This document shows, in pieces, positions 42,801 to 53,181 of a stretch of 64,000 nt of DNA; position 1 is the stretch's first letter; each line of letters starts with the position of its first letter. The notes under the pieces were generated by a model that ran no database searches, was not told the origin of the DNA, and saw only the letters and a list, made by a program, of their open reading frames with translations. Source of the DNA: Pseudanabaena galeata CCNP1313 (lineage in GTDB: Bacteria; Cyanobacteriota; Cyanobacteriia; Pseudanabaenales; Pseudanabaenaceae). The DNA lies in contig NZ_CP112874.1 of the NCBI RefSeq assembly GCF_029910235.1, positions 2,728,001 to 2,792,000 on the forward strand, given 5' to 3'. The translations under genes and the position numbers were made by a program.

Positions 42801-42904
42801 ATACCAATTCACGAAAGTGTGGTAACACTTTTGTGAATTAAAAACCAAACCCAGTAAGGGTTTTAAAAACACTAAATGGCTATGTCATTTAGTGTTTTGG
42901 TATA
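42801..42904. repeat. Family D element, copy 2
   Basis: ATACCAATTCACGAAAGTGT, a hairpin, the constant middle AAACCCAGTAAGGGTTTTAAA, a second hairpin around CTAAATGGCTATGTCATTTAG and the end TTTTGGTAT. It starts at the last base of the family A copy 4 target duplication. Confidence 0.7.
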
Positions 42905-42907
42905 AAT

Positions 42908-43042
42908 GTTACAGCGCTTTGCGCTCAAACCCAAAACTTTCAAAAGTGTTGCAAAGCAACACTTTTGAAAGTTTTGGGTTTGGTTTATTTGGGATAAAAA
43001 TCCAAAAGAGAAGGGAGCGCACAGCGCTCCCTTCTCTTTTGG
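42908..43042. terminator. Family E element and hairpin downstream of groEL
   Basis: ACAGCGCTTTGCGCTCAAAC precedes a hairpin with arm ACTTTCAAAAGTGTTGC (42936-42972 region) and TTTTGGGTTTGG. A perfect 19-bp stem (43002-43020 with 43024-43042, arm CCAAAAGAGAAGGGAGCGC) follows and is well placed to end groEL transcription. Confidence 0.65.
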
Positions 43043-43072
43043 CGATCAAGATTCGCTTAGCAAATCCTTTGA

Positions 43073-44877
<1,805 letters not shown>

Positions 44878-44878
<1 letters not shown>

Positions 44879-45189
44879 TAAGAAACGATCGCTAAAATAT
44901 CTTTTTCTGCTAGCAGCACATACTCATCTGTGCCAAGTTTGATATCAGTGCCAGCGTACTTGGAGTACAAAACCTTGTCTCCAACTTTAACTTCGAGGGC
45001 TTGGCGCTCACCTTTGTCATCGAGTTTGCCAGGTCCTACGGCGGCGATTTCGCCAACTTGAGGCTTTTCTTTTGCGGTTTCAGGCAAGAAAATTCCGCCT
45101 GCGGTTTTTTCTTCTTTAGCGCTTACTTTGATAAATACGCGATCGGCTAAAGGTTTTACAGTAGTTACGTTTAATGTCGTTGTTGCCAT
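44878..45189 (-). CDS. groS: 10-kDa co-chaperonin GroES
   Basis: A 103-residue Gro[22 protein letters not shown], the mobile loop [14 protein letters not shown] and [20 protein letters not shown], ending [15 protein letters not shown]. It caps GroEL. It precedes groEL in the usual order, behind a CIRCE operator 48 bp upstream. ATG 45189 is standard. Confidence 0.98.
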
Positions 45190-45237
45190 TGGTATTCACT
45201 CAGTTGACTAACATTTCTTGTTGTTGTCTAGAGTGGT

Positions 45238-45264
45238 TTAGCACTCTAGGTGACTGAGTGCTAA
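45238..45264. promoter_or_regulatory. CIRCE operator (HrcA site)
   Basis: TTAGCACTC, nine bases, GAGTGCTAA: an exact match to the CIRCE consensus, just upstream of groES. HrcA repressor binding and heat induction of groESL are expected from known cyanobacterial regulation. Confidence 0.95.
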
Positions 45265-45316
45265 TTTAACCGAAATGGTTGCAACGGCTATAGTGTGGTT
45301 TACCGAACTGATTAAA

Positions 45317-45345
45317 CAAGAAGCGGCGCTAAGCGCCGCTTCTTG
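45317..45345. terminator. 13-bp perfect hairpin after petM
   Basis: Arm CAAGAAGCGGCGC pairs with 45333-45345 around TAA, six bases beyond the petM stop. Likely terminator. Confidence 0.6.
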
Positions 45346-45350
45346 AAATA

Positions 45351-45461
45351 TTAGGCTTCTTCTTGTTCTTCGCCTTGTAGCTTTAGTAAGAAGTATCCGA
45401 AGGCGATACCGACAGGAATTAATACCATCGATAAAACCATTGCGTTACCAATTTCTCCCAT
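45351..45461 (-). CDS. petM: Cytochrome b6f subunit PetM
   Basis: A 36-residue single-span peptide, MGEIGNAMVLSMVLIPVGIA then FGYFLLKLQGEEQEEA. The FxLLKLQGEE end after the helix is the PetM (subunit VII) signature. PetM is a small subunit at the edge of the b6f complex. AAAAGAGAAA precedes ATG 45461. It is too short for many gene callers and stands alone between groESL and repeats. Confidence 0.82.
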   Translation of the reverse strand: MGEIGNAMVLSMVLIPVGIAFGYFLLKLQGEEQEEA

Positions 45462-45576
45462 GATTTTCTCTTTTAAATAAATAATATTGCTTTATATTGC
45501 TTTAGGAATTTTACCGTAAAACACAGGTCATACACAGAGCGTAAGTACTTGTACAAAATAAATTTCCCAAGCTCGT

Positions 45577-45680
45577 AATACCAAAACATAAAATGGCTAC
45601 GCCATTTTATGTTTTGAAAACCCTTACTAGGTTTGGTTTTCAATTTACGAAAGTGTTGCCACACTTTCGTAAATTGGGAT
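45577..45680. repeat. Family D element, copy 3 (reverse)
   Basis: Contains CATAAAATGGCTACGCCATTTTATG, the constant AAAACCCTTACTAGGTTTGG and the ACGAAAGTGTTGCCACACTT hairpin. It lies between petM and family B copy 2. Confidence 0.65.
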
Positions 45681-45710
45681 AAAGTTTCGTCTCGTAGGGG
45701 CGCAACTTTA

Positions 45711-45823
45711 TCGTCAGTTCGACAAAAGCAGAAAATGGTAAGAATCGCTAAGCAATTCTTACCATTTTCCGCCATTTGCGGCGTGCCTCGCACGCCGCAA
45801 ATGGCTATATCGAACTCACGTTA
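45711..45823. mobile_element. Family B double-hairpin element, copy 2
   Basis: TCGTCAGTTCGACAAAAGC to TCGAACTCACGTTA. Hairpin 2 has the fully paired GCGGCGTGC/GCACGCCGC state. Its right end supplies the TAA stop codon of the - strand gene that begins at 45821. Confidence 0.78.
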
Positions 45824-46670
45824 AATTATCACCTCAACATCGATCGCATCGGCATAGTCTTCATCGTCCTGCTCAACTTGACTATCCTTAGATTTATTAG
45901 ATTTATGCGAGCTTGGGGTATTTTGATAATCCCCCATGATTTCAGATTCGTCTAGCCAAACTGGGCGAATCTCGTAGTGAACTCGCAAATTACTTGGAGC
46001 GCTGCGTTCAGCTTCCCGCACAAATCGATTAGCTTCCCATTCTGCTTGAAATGTATTGATTAATTTGAGCGTTTTTAGGCGCTGTCTTTCTAGATATGTC
46101 CATACTTCCCAAGCGTTGTATTCAGGTTCTTTGGGTGGGTCAATAATTTCTTCAGGTTCGGCAGATACTTCAACGTGATCAGCGGAATCTGGAGATTTTG
46201 GGTTGTTGTCACTAACTGGTTCGTCACTAATAGGCTCATTACTCTGATCACCAAATTCTGAAGATGATGACTTTACTTTTTGAACAAAGTCTTCGTCATT
46301 ATGAGACTTACTAGCAACATCCTGTGATGTGGAAATTTCTTCAACATCCAGTGATCGCGATAGGCTTTTGATCTCTTTAGCTCGAACCTGTTTAACTGAA
46401 GATAAATCATCAGCGATCGTTTTCACTTCGATCGCTGTCTGAGATTGATCAACCCATCCTTTGAAAGTTACTTCTTCGCCGTTGATGATAAGGCGATCGC
46501 CTACTTCTAACGCAAATCCTGCTAATGAGTTAAATAATGGCTTCGCCTTTGGTGCTGAACTAAAGCCACTAGCACTATGATCATTTTGGTCGGAATTTTC
46601 TTCGTTGGGAGCCGATACATTTGCCTGACTAAATGTCCCTTTGTCAATCAGGCTCTGGACTCCCCCAATT
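45821..46670 (-). pseudogene. C-terminal part of a frameshifted acidic protein
   Basis: From a GTG at 46426 this frame gives 201 residues (Asp/Glu/Ser-rich, then NAWEVWTYLERQRLKTLKLI). But the same frame is open further upstream to about 46670, encoding protein-like sequence (GDRLIINGEEVTFKGWVDQS) and no start codon other than the GTG. It overlaps in a different frame the end of the gene at 46648-46947. The two are best read as one gene broken by a single-base change in a G-run near 46665. No family is recognised. The stop codon comes from the family B element. Confidence 0.6.
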
Positions 46671-46947
46671 GCATCCTCAATTCGCTAATTTGAGAATGTA
46701 ACGGAGCTAGACAATTCTCCACATATGTCAAAAGTTCGGGGTGCAATATAAATGGAGCCTTCTCTGGTGATGTCTCTGGTGATGTCTCTGGTGATATTTC
46801 TGGCTTTTGCTCAAACTCTCGGCTGACCACGGCTAAAATCCAATCAGCGATCGCCTGTTGTTTGGCATCAGCTTGTGTCTTAATTTGGCTCAATAAAGGC
46901 AAAGGAAAACGAAGATTTACCTGTTTTGTCCTATGAGAAGTCGCCAT
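46648..46947 (-). pseudogene. N-terminal part of the same frameshifted gene (DNA-binding-like start)
   Basis: ATG 46947 follows AAGGGCAAATA. The first residues, ATSHRTKQVNLRFPLPLLSQ then IKTQADAKQQAIADWILAVV, resemble a ribbon-helix-helix or plasmid-type small DNA-binding motif, followed by three SPET repeats and a coiled segment. The frame ends at 46648, about 20 bases after a GGGGG run where a -1 shift would enter the downstream frame. It may be a pseudogene or use programmed frameshifting. Confidence 0.6.
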
Positions 46948-47092
46948 TATTTGCCCTTGCTTAAAGTTTTTGAATATGTTTGCGAACTTAATTATAGCAA
47001 TCGTCGCTACCCAAACCCATATAGTGATTTTCATCGAGCCTGTGGCATGGAGAAAATCGCAAAACCTTACAATCTCAAAACCTTACAATATT

Positions 47093-47131
47093 AAAGAAAA
47101 AGCATCGCAATTATTGCGATGCTTTTTCTTT
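47093..47131. terminator. Rho-independent terminator
   Basis: An 18-bp perfect stem (arm AAAGAAAAAGCATCGCAA) with T-rich 3' arm lies just beyond the small membrane protein gene. It can act on both strands. Confidence 0.75.
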
Positions 47132-47160
47132 AGCTTTATAGACATTTCGATAGCCAACAG

Positions 47161-47280
47161 TTATTTGAATTGTAGAGGGGATTTCCCCAAAGAAAGCGCA
47201 ACCATTACCCACAAAGCTAAGCTAGAGCAGGCAAAAGCGGAAATAACTCCTAAGAAAAAGCTATTCCATACAATAACCAT
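47161..47280 (-). CDS. Small single-span membrane protein, 39 residues
   Basis: MVIVWNSFFLGVISAFACSS then LALWVMVALSLGKSPLQFK: one hydrophobic helix and a short basic tail. A strong AGGAG lies eight bases before ATG 47280, and a good terminator follows. I do not recognise the family; size and topology resemble the small subunits of photosynthetic or NDH complexes. A longer frame to 47370 lacks a ribosome-binding site. Confidence 0.55.
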   Translation of the reverse strand: MVIVWNSFFLGVISAFACSSLALWVMVALSLGKSPLQFK

Positions 47281-47454
47281 TTTGCTTTTCTCCTGAATGC
47301 AGATTCTAGCCGTACTACCATAACATCTATAGCTTAGTATCTTATAAGCTGTAGATGTGATATCTGACAAAATTTAACAATTCATCAAAGACGATAAAGA
47401 AAAAAATTTGTTCCAGATTTTGTATGTCTTATACCAAAGCACAAAAAGGCTTAG

Positions 47455-47537
47455 TAAGTAGCTAGGCTTAAGTAAACTGAAAGCTGTCACGCCAGCTACG
47501 CGGGCGTGACAGCTTTCTAGGTTTTAATTATGGTGAG
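47455..47537. repeat. Family G palindrome, copy 2
   Basis: TAGTAAGTAGCTAGGCTTAA then a 15-bp stem (47479-47493 with 47503-47517, arm GAAAGCTGTCACGCC). The outer GTAGCTAGGC and the AAAGCTGTC arm match the element at 12783-12843. Confidence 0.6.
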
Positions 47538-47542
47538 CTACT

Positions 47543-47658
47543 TATAGCAACGCAAGAGATAGATAGGACAAATCAAAACCAAAAAGATGAGTGGCGGCGC
47601 AAAGCGCCGCCACTCATCTTTTTGGTTTTATGTCCTAAGCAAAACTTACATTGCTATA
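47543..47658. mobile_element. Family C hairpin element, copy 2
   Basis: Ends TATAGCAACGCAAGAGATAG and AACTTACATTGCTATA with AGGACA inside; central hairpin arm CCAAAAAGATGAGTGGCGGC, core GCAAAGC. Opposite orientation to copies 1 and 4. No gene in it. Confidence 0.75.
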
Positions 47659-47734
47659 GAATCAGAAATTTGGGCTTGGAGACCAAGCCCCTACCGTTAC
47701 AAAAATGTAGGGATTTGGAAACCAAATCCTCTTG

Positions 47735-47840
47735 CAAGAAGACATAGAACAAATTAAAATCCAAAATACAAGTAGCGGTGCGAAGCACCGCTACTTGTAT
47801 TTTGGGTTTTATGTCCTAAGGAAAACCTTGGTTGCTGTCT
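47735..47840. repeat. Diverged family C-type hairpin
   Basis: GACATAGAACAAATTAAAAT, a perfect 21-bp stem (47761-47781 with 47785-47805, arm CCAAAATACAAGTAGCGGTG then C), and ATGTCCTAAGGAAAACCTTG. The outer parts match family C but the arm sequence is different. Confidence 0.6.
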
Positions 47841-47841
47841 T

Positions 47842-47946
47842 ATACCAATTCACGAAAGAAAGGCAACACTTTTGTGGATTGAAAACCAAACCCAGTAAGG
47901 GTTTTAAAATCACAAAATGGCTTAGCCATTTTGTGATTTGGTGTTA
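47842..47946. repeat. Family D element, copy 4
   Basis: ATACCAATTCACGAAAG, the constant AAACCCAGTAAGGGTTTTAAA and a hairpin CACAAAATGGCTTAGCCATTTTGTG. It directly follows the diverged C hairpin, so the 47.28-48.01 kb gap is almost wholly repeats (G, C, C-type, D). Confidence 0.65.
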
Positions 47947-48014
47947 GATGAAAAAAAATATGTCGGTTAAAGCTGATGATAAAATGAGTTTCTGTACTTT
48001 TCTATCTCAAAACC

Positions 48015-48845
48015 ATGACCGATTGGCAGATCGCCGCCGAATTTGAAGACATTCTCTATCACAAAGCCGATGGAATGGCAAAAATCACAATTAATCGTCC
48101 CCAAGTTCGTAATGCTTTTCGTCCAAAAACAATTACGGAAATGATTGCGGCTTTTGCAGATGCGCGAGAAGATGTGGAGACTGGGGTAGTTTTGCTAACG
48201 GGTGCAGGACCTGCTCCCGATGGTAAATATGCCTTTTGTGCAGGGGGTGATCAAAAAGTACGTGGTGATGGTGGCTATATTTCTGAGTCTGGTGTACCAC
48301 GATTGAATGTGCTTGATTTGCAGCGATTAATTCGCACCATGCCTCAGCCAGTGATTGCATTGGTTGCTGGTTATGCGATCGGTGGAGGTCATGTGCTGCA
48401 TGTAGTCTGCGATCTAACGATCGCCGCTGATAATGCTATTTTTGGTCAGACTGGTCCAATGGTGGGTAGTTTTGACGGAGGTTTTGGGGCTTCTTATTTG
48501 GCGCGATTAGTTGGGCAGAAGAAAGCCCGCGAAATTTGGTATCTCTGTCGTCAATATGATGCTCAAGAAGCTTTAGACATGGGCTTAGTGAATAAGGTTG
48601 TGCCAGTGGAGCAATTAGAAACTGAAGGCATTCAGTGGGCGCAAGAGATTTTAGATAAGAGTCCTCTGGCCATTCGTTGCCTTAAATCTGCTTTTAATGC
48701 TGATTGTGATGGTCAGGCGGGTATTCAAGAACTAGCGGGTAATGCGACTCTGTTGTTTTACATGACAGAGGAAGCGCAAGAAGGTAAGCAAGCATTTCTC
48801 GAAAAGCGCAAACCCAATTTTCGGCAATATCCCAAATTGCCATAA
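48015..48845 (+). CDS. menB: 1,4-dihydroxy-2-naphthoyl-CoA synthase (MenB)
   Basis: A 276-residue crotonase-fold enzyme that closes the naphthoate ring in phylloquinone (vitamin K1) synthesis for photosystem [38 protein letters not shown], oxyanion-hole [14 protein letters not shown] and [27 protein letters not shown] identify MenB. Length is normal. No other men gene is near. A hairpin pair follows the gene. Confidence 0.96.
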   Translation: MTDWQIAAEFEDILYHKADGMAKITINRPQVRNAFRPKTITEMIAAFADAREDVETGVVLLTGAGPAPDGKYAFCAGGDQKVRGDGGYISESGVPRLNVLDLQRLIRTMPQPVIALVAGYAIGGGHVLHVVCDLTIAADNAIFGQTGPMVGSFDGGFGASYLARLVGQKKAREIWYLCRQYDAQEALDMGLVNKVVPVEQLETEGIQWAQEILDKSPLAIRCLKSAFNADCDGQAGIQELAGNATLLFYMTEEAQEGKQAFLEKRKPNFRQYPKLP

Positions 48846-48865
48846 AAATTAGTCACGACAAATCA

Positions 48866-48916
48866 AAACCAAAAATAGAAGGGCGGCGCTCCGAGCCGCC
48901 CTTCTATTTTTGGTTT
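48866..48916. terminator. 22-bp perfect hairpin after menB (family C-type arms)
   Basis: Arm AAACCAAAAATAGAAGGGCG then GC (48866-48887) pairs with 48895-48916. The flanking ACGACAAATCA resembles family C. Probably terminates menB. Confidence 0.6.
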
Positions 48917-48982
48917 GCAGATAGGAAGATCGCGATACACTTGATAAATTATGATTAATTAGCAAAAAATCAACCAAGTTTT

Positions 48983-49114
48983 ATGTCGGAAGCTATTCTT
49001 CTCAATACTTTTTTCTGGGCTGCCATTGTGCTAATGGCGATCGCTACTAGTGGCATCGGTTATCTTACTTATCTAGAATGGCAAGATCGTCGCCGTCGCG
49101 GAGGAAAAAGTTAA
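48983..49114 (+). CDS. Small single-span membrane protein, 43 residues
   Basis: [20 protein letters not shown] then [23 protein letters not shown]: one membrane helix and an arginine-rich cytosolic tail. It resembles the size and shape of small NDH-1/photosystem subunits (for example NdhP), but I cannot assign it. The 3' end overlaps the convergent ribBA gene by 50 bp. The ribosome-binding site is weak. Conservation elsewhere would be decisive. Confidence 0.55.
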   Translation: MSEAILLNTFFWAAIVLMAIATSGIGYLTYLEWQDRRRRGGKS

Positions 49115-50765
49115 ACCACTCGTACATGCGATCGCCTTTCCAAGGGGTATTCCAAGCAAGCCCAAGATTGATTGTCTCCACAAAACTTTCAGGTAGTTCA
49201 GCATCATTGAGCACCACACAAAACTTAAAGGTCGTGATCTGTTCCCATTGTTTTAAATGCTTGAATACACGCACGATCGCTTGCCGATAGGGATGATTGG
49301 GTTGCTCATACCAGTCATCGGAAATCTCATTGGAGCGATCAAAACCTAAATGGACAATCGAGAGCTTACTGGAAATATCTTTGGCTAGTAAAACAGGGTC
49401 TTGTGTATCGGCATTGGCAAATAAACTCGCAAACTCTGTAGATGTTTCTTCTTGCATGAGCAGATCATTTGTTGCCGCAACTTCTCGCAACTGCGCCAGC
49501 CATTCAGGAGATTTATGTTCTGTCCACCGAATACCCAGAGTGATTAGCTTTGTTTGCAAAAGCAAATGTCCCAGCTTTTCAGCTTTAGTTTCCAGATAGC
49601 GCCAATTATGCTCATTGGTTTCAATTAGCAAGGGTAAGCGTCCGACCACTTCAATATCAAAACCTTTAAGCCCTGCCAACTTGCGAGGATTATTGGTGAT
49701 TAGACGCATTTTTTTAATGCCAAGATCATGTAAAATTTGCGCTCCAACTCCGTAGGTACGCAGATCCGCCCCAAATCCTAGCTTTTCGTTAGCTTCGACC
49801 GTATCTAAGCCTCCATCTTGGAGACAGTATGCCTTGATTTTATTAATTAAACCGATGCCGCGTCCCTCTTGTCGCAAGTAAACGACTACGCCCCAATTAG
49901 CAAACTCGATCATTTTTAAGGCGCTTTGCAACTGTCCCCGACAATCACAACGCAGTGATCCAAGTGCATCACCTGTCAGACATTCAGAATGTACTCTTAC
50001 TAAAACTTCATTGTCAGGAAATTCCCGTAGATCGCCTTTGACGATCGCTAGATGCTCAGTATTGTCAATAGTGTTGCGATAGGCATAGACCCGAAAGTTA
50101 CCGAATAACGATGGCAACTTGGCGATCGCTTCTCGTTGTACAAAGCGATCGTGGGCTAAACGATAACTAATCAGATCGGCAATGCTAATTAATTTTAGGT
50201 TATGCAATTTAGCATATTCAATTAACTCAGGCAGTCGCGCCATTGAGCCATCATCATTTTGAATTTCGCAAATCACGCCTGCGGGATATAGTCCCGACAT
50301 TTGAGCAAGATCTACAGCCGCCTCGGTATGCCCCGCCCGCTTCAGTACTCCTCCATCTTTAGCCCTGAGAGGAAAAACATGCCCAGGACGACGAAGATCA
50401 TTAGGGCGAGTATTTGGATTAATTGCCGCTTGAATTGTGCGTGAACGATCTTCTGCTGAAATTCCTGTTGATGTTCCTTCTACGGCATCAATACTAACGG
50501 TAAAGGCAGTTTGTTGACTATCGGTATTGCGATCGACCATCAATGGTAAATCTAAACGATCAAGGCGATCGCCTGTCATAGCTAGGCAGATAAGTCCGCG
50601 AGCTTTTACTGCCATAAAATTTACCATCTCAGGTGTGGCAAACTGAGCTGCCCCGATTAGATCGCCTTCATTTTCTCGGTTTTCATCATCGACAACGACA
50701 ATGAGCCGACCAGATTTGAGGTCGTTAAGGGCATCGGGAATAGAGTCAAATTGAAACTTAGTCAA
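49065..50765 (-). CDS. ribBA: Bifunctional DHBP synthase / GTP cyclohydrolase II (RibBA)
   Basis: A 566-residue enzyme providing both early steps of riboflavin synthesis. The N-terminal RibB half has [21 protein letters not shown], and [20 protein letters not shown] with the catalytic acidic residues. The RibA half has [20 protein letters not shown] (zinc Cys) and [22 protein letters not shown]-terminal extension of about 150 residues (from [10 protein letters not shown]) is of unknown role but seen in cyanobacteria. It overlaps the small + strand gene by 50 bp at the 3' end. Confidence 0.95.
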   Translation of the reverse strand: MTKFQFDSIPDALNDLKSGRLIVVVDDENRENEGDLIGAAQFATPEMVNFMAVKARGLICLAMTGDRLDRLDLPLMVDRNTDSQQTAFTVSIDAVEGTSTGISAEDRSRTIQAAINPNTRPNDLRRPGHVFPLRAKDGGVLKRAGHTEAAVDLAQMSGLYPAGVICEIQNDDGSMARLPELIEYAKLHNLKLISIADLISYRLAHDRFVQREAIAKLPSLFGNFRVYAYRNTIDNTEHLAIVKGDLREFPDNEVLVRVHSECLTGDALGSLRCDCRGQLQSALKMIEFANWGVVVYLRQEGRGIGLINKIKAYCLQDGGLDTVEANEKLGFGADLRTYGVGAQILHDLGIKKMRLITNNPRKLAGLKGFDIEVVGRLPLLIETNEHNWRYLETKAEKLGHLLLQTKLITLGIRWTEHKSPEWLAQLREVAATNDLLMQEETSTEFASLFANADTQDPVLLAKDISSKLSIVHLGFDRSNEISDDWYEQPNHPYRQAIVRVFKHLKQWEQITTFKFCVVLNDAELPESFVETINLGLAWNTPWKGDRMYEWFNFFLRDGDDLAILDK

Positions 50766-51612
50766 GGCTTACTGTCAGGCATTCAAGCTATTTATATCCA
50801 TCATATAGCAATCTCTATATTGCTCACCTCAGAAAAACATGGATAGTGCTATGGCTACAGCAAGAAGTGAGGAGCGGCGCGATGCGCCGCTCCTCACTTC
50901 TTGGTAATACTAAATTCACAAAAATGTGACCGAAGTACCTGTACAAAATAAATTACCAAAACCCGTAAAGTTTCGCCCCGCAGGAGCGAAACTTTACGGG
51001 TTTTTCTTTACAATTCATTATGCCTAACTATTTATAGTGTTTTTCAAGAAAGCGAGTTACAAATGTTTGTTTCCCCGCCGAAGGTGGGGAAACAAACCCG
51101 TACTTCACTAGACTGATAAACGCTATATTGTGAATTAAAAAGCAAACTGAGTAAAGTTTTAAATATAAAACAGCTACCTCATTTTGTACTTTGGTCTAAC
51201 TCCTATCAATACAGATATAAAGCATCACTTTTTGACATATTTAATAACTATCTGAATTTATATAGCGCTCTTAAATGAGTTGTAAGATTTTGAGTTTTGT
51301 GAGAGTTTACCCCGAAGGGGCGAACTCTCACAACCTATTTAGGATTGCTATGCAATTTTTTATTTGATGCTTTAAAAGTTTGCCTAATAAAATGTTTGAG
51401 TTGGTTGATTTACTTAATTAACTTGATGAATCAAACCTATATTTACCGAACCTTAATGTTTGAGTTGGTTGACTTATTGAATTAAAAAATATAAATAATC
51501 AAGGGCTTGCAATCATTTCAGCATTAGATTTAAAAATCTTTTAGGAACATTTAGTTTAGATATACAGTCGTTTATCGCATATGCATAAATGTGTATAGGA
51601 GAAAAACTCAAA
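50766..51612. repeat. 847-bp gap with four hairpins and a direct repeat
   Basis: Perfect or near-perfect stems at 50861-50903 (arm CAAGAAGTGAGGAGCGGCGC), 50958-51004 (GTAAAGTTTCGC arm), 51065-51097 (GTTTGTTTCCCC) and 51297-51333 (TTGTGAGAGTT). A worn family D sequence lies at 51124-51196. TGTTTGAGTTGGTTGA occurs twice (51392 and 51455 regions). No gene is supported; the last 200 bp should hold the promoter and leader of the SLH-protein gene. Confidence 0.55.
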
Positions 51613-52842
51613 ATGACAAATCAAACTAAACGTTCTAGCACTGCATTACTTGTTGCTGTTAGCTTTATTGGTAGCTCTGCAATTCCTTTGATCAGCGCAA
51701 CCTCTGCTTTTGCTCAGACCACGTTTAATGATGTGCCTACAGGATATTGGGCGCAGACTTTTATTCAAGAGTTAGCTTCAAGAGACATTATTAAAGGCTT
51801 TCCAGATGGGGGATTTCGTCCAAATGATCCAGTAACTAGAGCACAATTTGCCGCGATGCTTAGCAAAGCTGTAAACAAAGCACCTATTCGTGGTGGAGTG
51901 ACCTTTGTTGACGTTGCATCAAGTTATTGGGCAGCTTCAGCTATTCAAACTTCATACATAACAGGTTTTCTGTCTGGATACCCAGGTAATGTTTTTGAAC
52001 CTAACCAAAATATTCCTCGCGTACAGGTTTTAGTCTCCCTTGCTAATGGCTTGAATTATTCAGCTAGTCAAGCACCTGAAACAATTTTACAAACTTATGC
52101 TGATGCTTCTGGCATTCCGAACTATGCGAGAAATAGCGTAGCAGCAGCGACTGAGAACCGCTTGGTTGTTAATTATCCCAATGTCCAGTTCTTAAATCCT
52201 AATCAAACTGCAACTAGAGCCGAGGTTGCCGCATTTATCTATCAATCGTTAGTGCGTTCAGGTCAAGCAAATGCGATCGCTTCACCTTATATTGTGGGAC
52301 AAAACACAACTACTCCCCCTGTTCAAAATCAAGTCAGGATTCCCGCAGGCAATACGATCGCAGTTCAGTATTCCAAAGATAAGATTTTGCTCGGTCCTAA
52401 CGAAAAAGTACCTCTTGTGCTAAATGTGGCGCAAAATATTGCTAATTCCCAAGGCACAATTTTGATACCTGCTGGTACTCAAGTTGTCGGTGAATTGAGG
52501 ACTGTATCAGGTGGCGCTCAGTTCTTTACTAGCGAACTTGTGTTTGCCAATGGTCAGAGACGAGCCATCAATGCAACTTCTAAAGTTGTAACCACGACCG
52601 AGAGAGTAGATAAGGGTGTTAGCGTTGGTGGTCTGCTCCAAAATGCTGCGCTTGGCGCGGCGGCAGCAGCAGCAATCTCTGCGGTAACAGGCGATCGCGC
52701 GATCGCTACTGAAGAAATTCTCGGCGGCGTTGGAGTTGGCGCATTGATAGGTCTATTCCTAGGTCGCGACAGTGTAACGCTTGCTTCTGTCAATCCTAAT
52801 ACCGATTTAGCAGTAACTTTAAATTCCGATCTTCTACTCTAG
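51613..52842 (+). CDS. Exported SLH-domain protein
   Basis: A 409-residue protein with signal peptide (ALLVAVSFIGSSAIPLIS, cleavage after AFA near residue 34). Three SLH-type segments follow (FNDVPTGYWAQTFIQELASR, FVDVASSYWAASAIQTSYIT, and residues to about 215) that bind peptidoglycan-linked polymers. The C-terminal half has a β-rich NTIAVQYSKDKILLGPNEKV section and an Ala/Gly-rich helix (GALIGLFLGRD) of glycine-zipper type. AGGAG eleven bases upstream selects ATG 51613 over the 51589 alternative. Probably an envelope anchor. Confidence 0.85.
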   Translation: MTNQTKRSSTALLVAVSFIGSSAIPLISATSAFAQTTFNDVPTGYWAQTFIQELASRDIIKGFPDGGFRPNDPVTRAQFAAMLSKAVNKAPIRGGVTFVDVASSYWAASAIQTSYITGFLSGYPGNVFEPNQNIPRVQVLVSLANGLNYSASQAPETILQTYADASGIPNYARNSVAAATENRLVVNYPNVQFLNPNQTATRAEVAAFIYQSLVRSGQANAIASPYIVGQNTTTPPVQNQVRIPAGNTIAVQYSKDKILLGPNEKVPLVLNVAQNIANSQGTILIPAGTQVVGELRTVSGGAQFFTSELVFANGQRRAINATSKVVTTTERVDKGVSVGGLLQNAALGAAAAAAISAVTGDRAIATEEILGGVGVGALIGLFLGRDSVTLASVNPNTDLAVTLNSDLLL

Positions 52843-52853
52843 TTTCTAATACC

Positions 52854-52966
52854 ACGTCAGTTCGATGAAAGCTAAAAATGGGAAGAATCGCTAAGCGATT
52901 CTTCCCATTTTTAGCCATTTGCGTCGTGCTTCGCACGACGCAAATGGCTATATCGAACTCACGTTA
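52854..52966. mobile_element. Family B double-hairpin element, copy 3
   Basis: ACGTCAGTTCGATGAAAGC to TCGAACTCACGTTA, with a candidate 5-bp duplication AATAC on both sides. Hairpin 1 has arm ATGGGAAGAATCGC (changed in both arms relative to copies 1, 2 and 4). Hairpin 2 is fully paired (GCGTCGTGC/GCACGACGC). Confidence 0.8.
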
Positions 52967-53090
52967 ATACCAATTCACAAAAGTGTTGTTACTCTTTTGT
53001 GAATCAAAAACCAAAAAGATGAGTGGCGGCGCTTCGCGCCGCCACTCATCTTTTTGGTTTTATGTCCTAAGCAAAACTTACATTGCTATA
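52967..53090. mobile_element. Half family D fused to truncated family C copy 3
   Basis: ATACCAATTCACAAAAGTGT and its hairpin are the left part of family D, but it then enters the family C hairpin (arm CCAAAAAGATGAGTGGCGGC) and ends AACTTACATTGCTATA. The C left end and the D right end are missing, so this is a join of two elements. Confidence 0.65.
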
Positions 53091-53097
53091 CATAAAA

Positions 53098-53181
53098 GTA
53101 TCTGTGAAAGTTTTGCCGAGTAAAACTTTCACAGATACTTTTAATTATGGTTATGGCGCTTTGCGCTATAACCATAATTAA
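53098..53181. terminator. Two hairpins before the Mrp stop codon
   Basis: Stem 1, 53098-53138 (arm GTATCTGTGAAAGTTTT). Stem 2, 53141-53181 (arm TTAATTATGGTTAT). The second overlaps the TAA of the convergent mrp gene. Confidence 0.6.
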
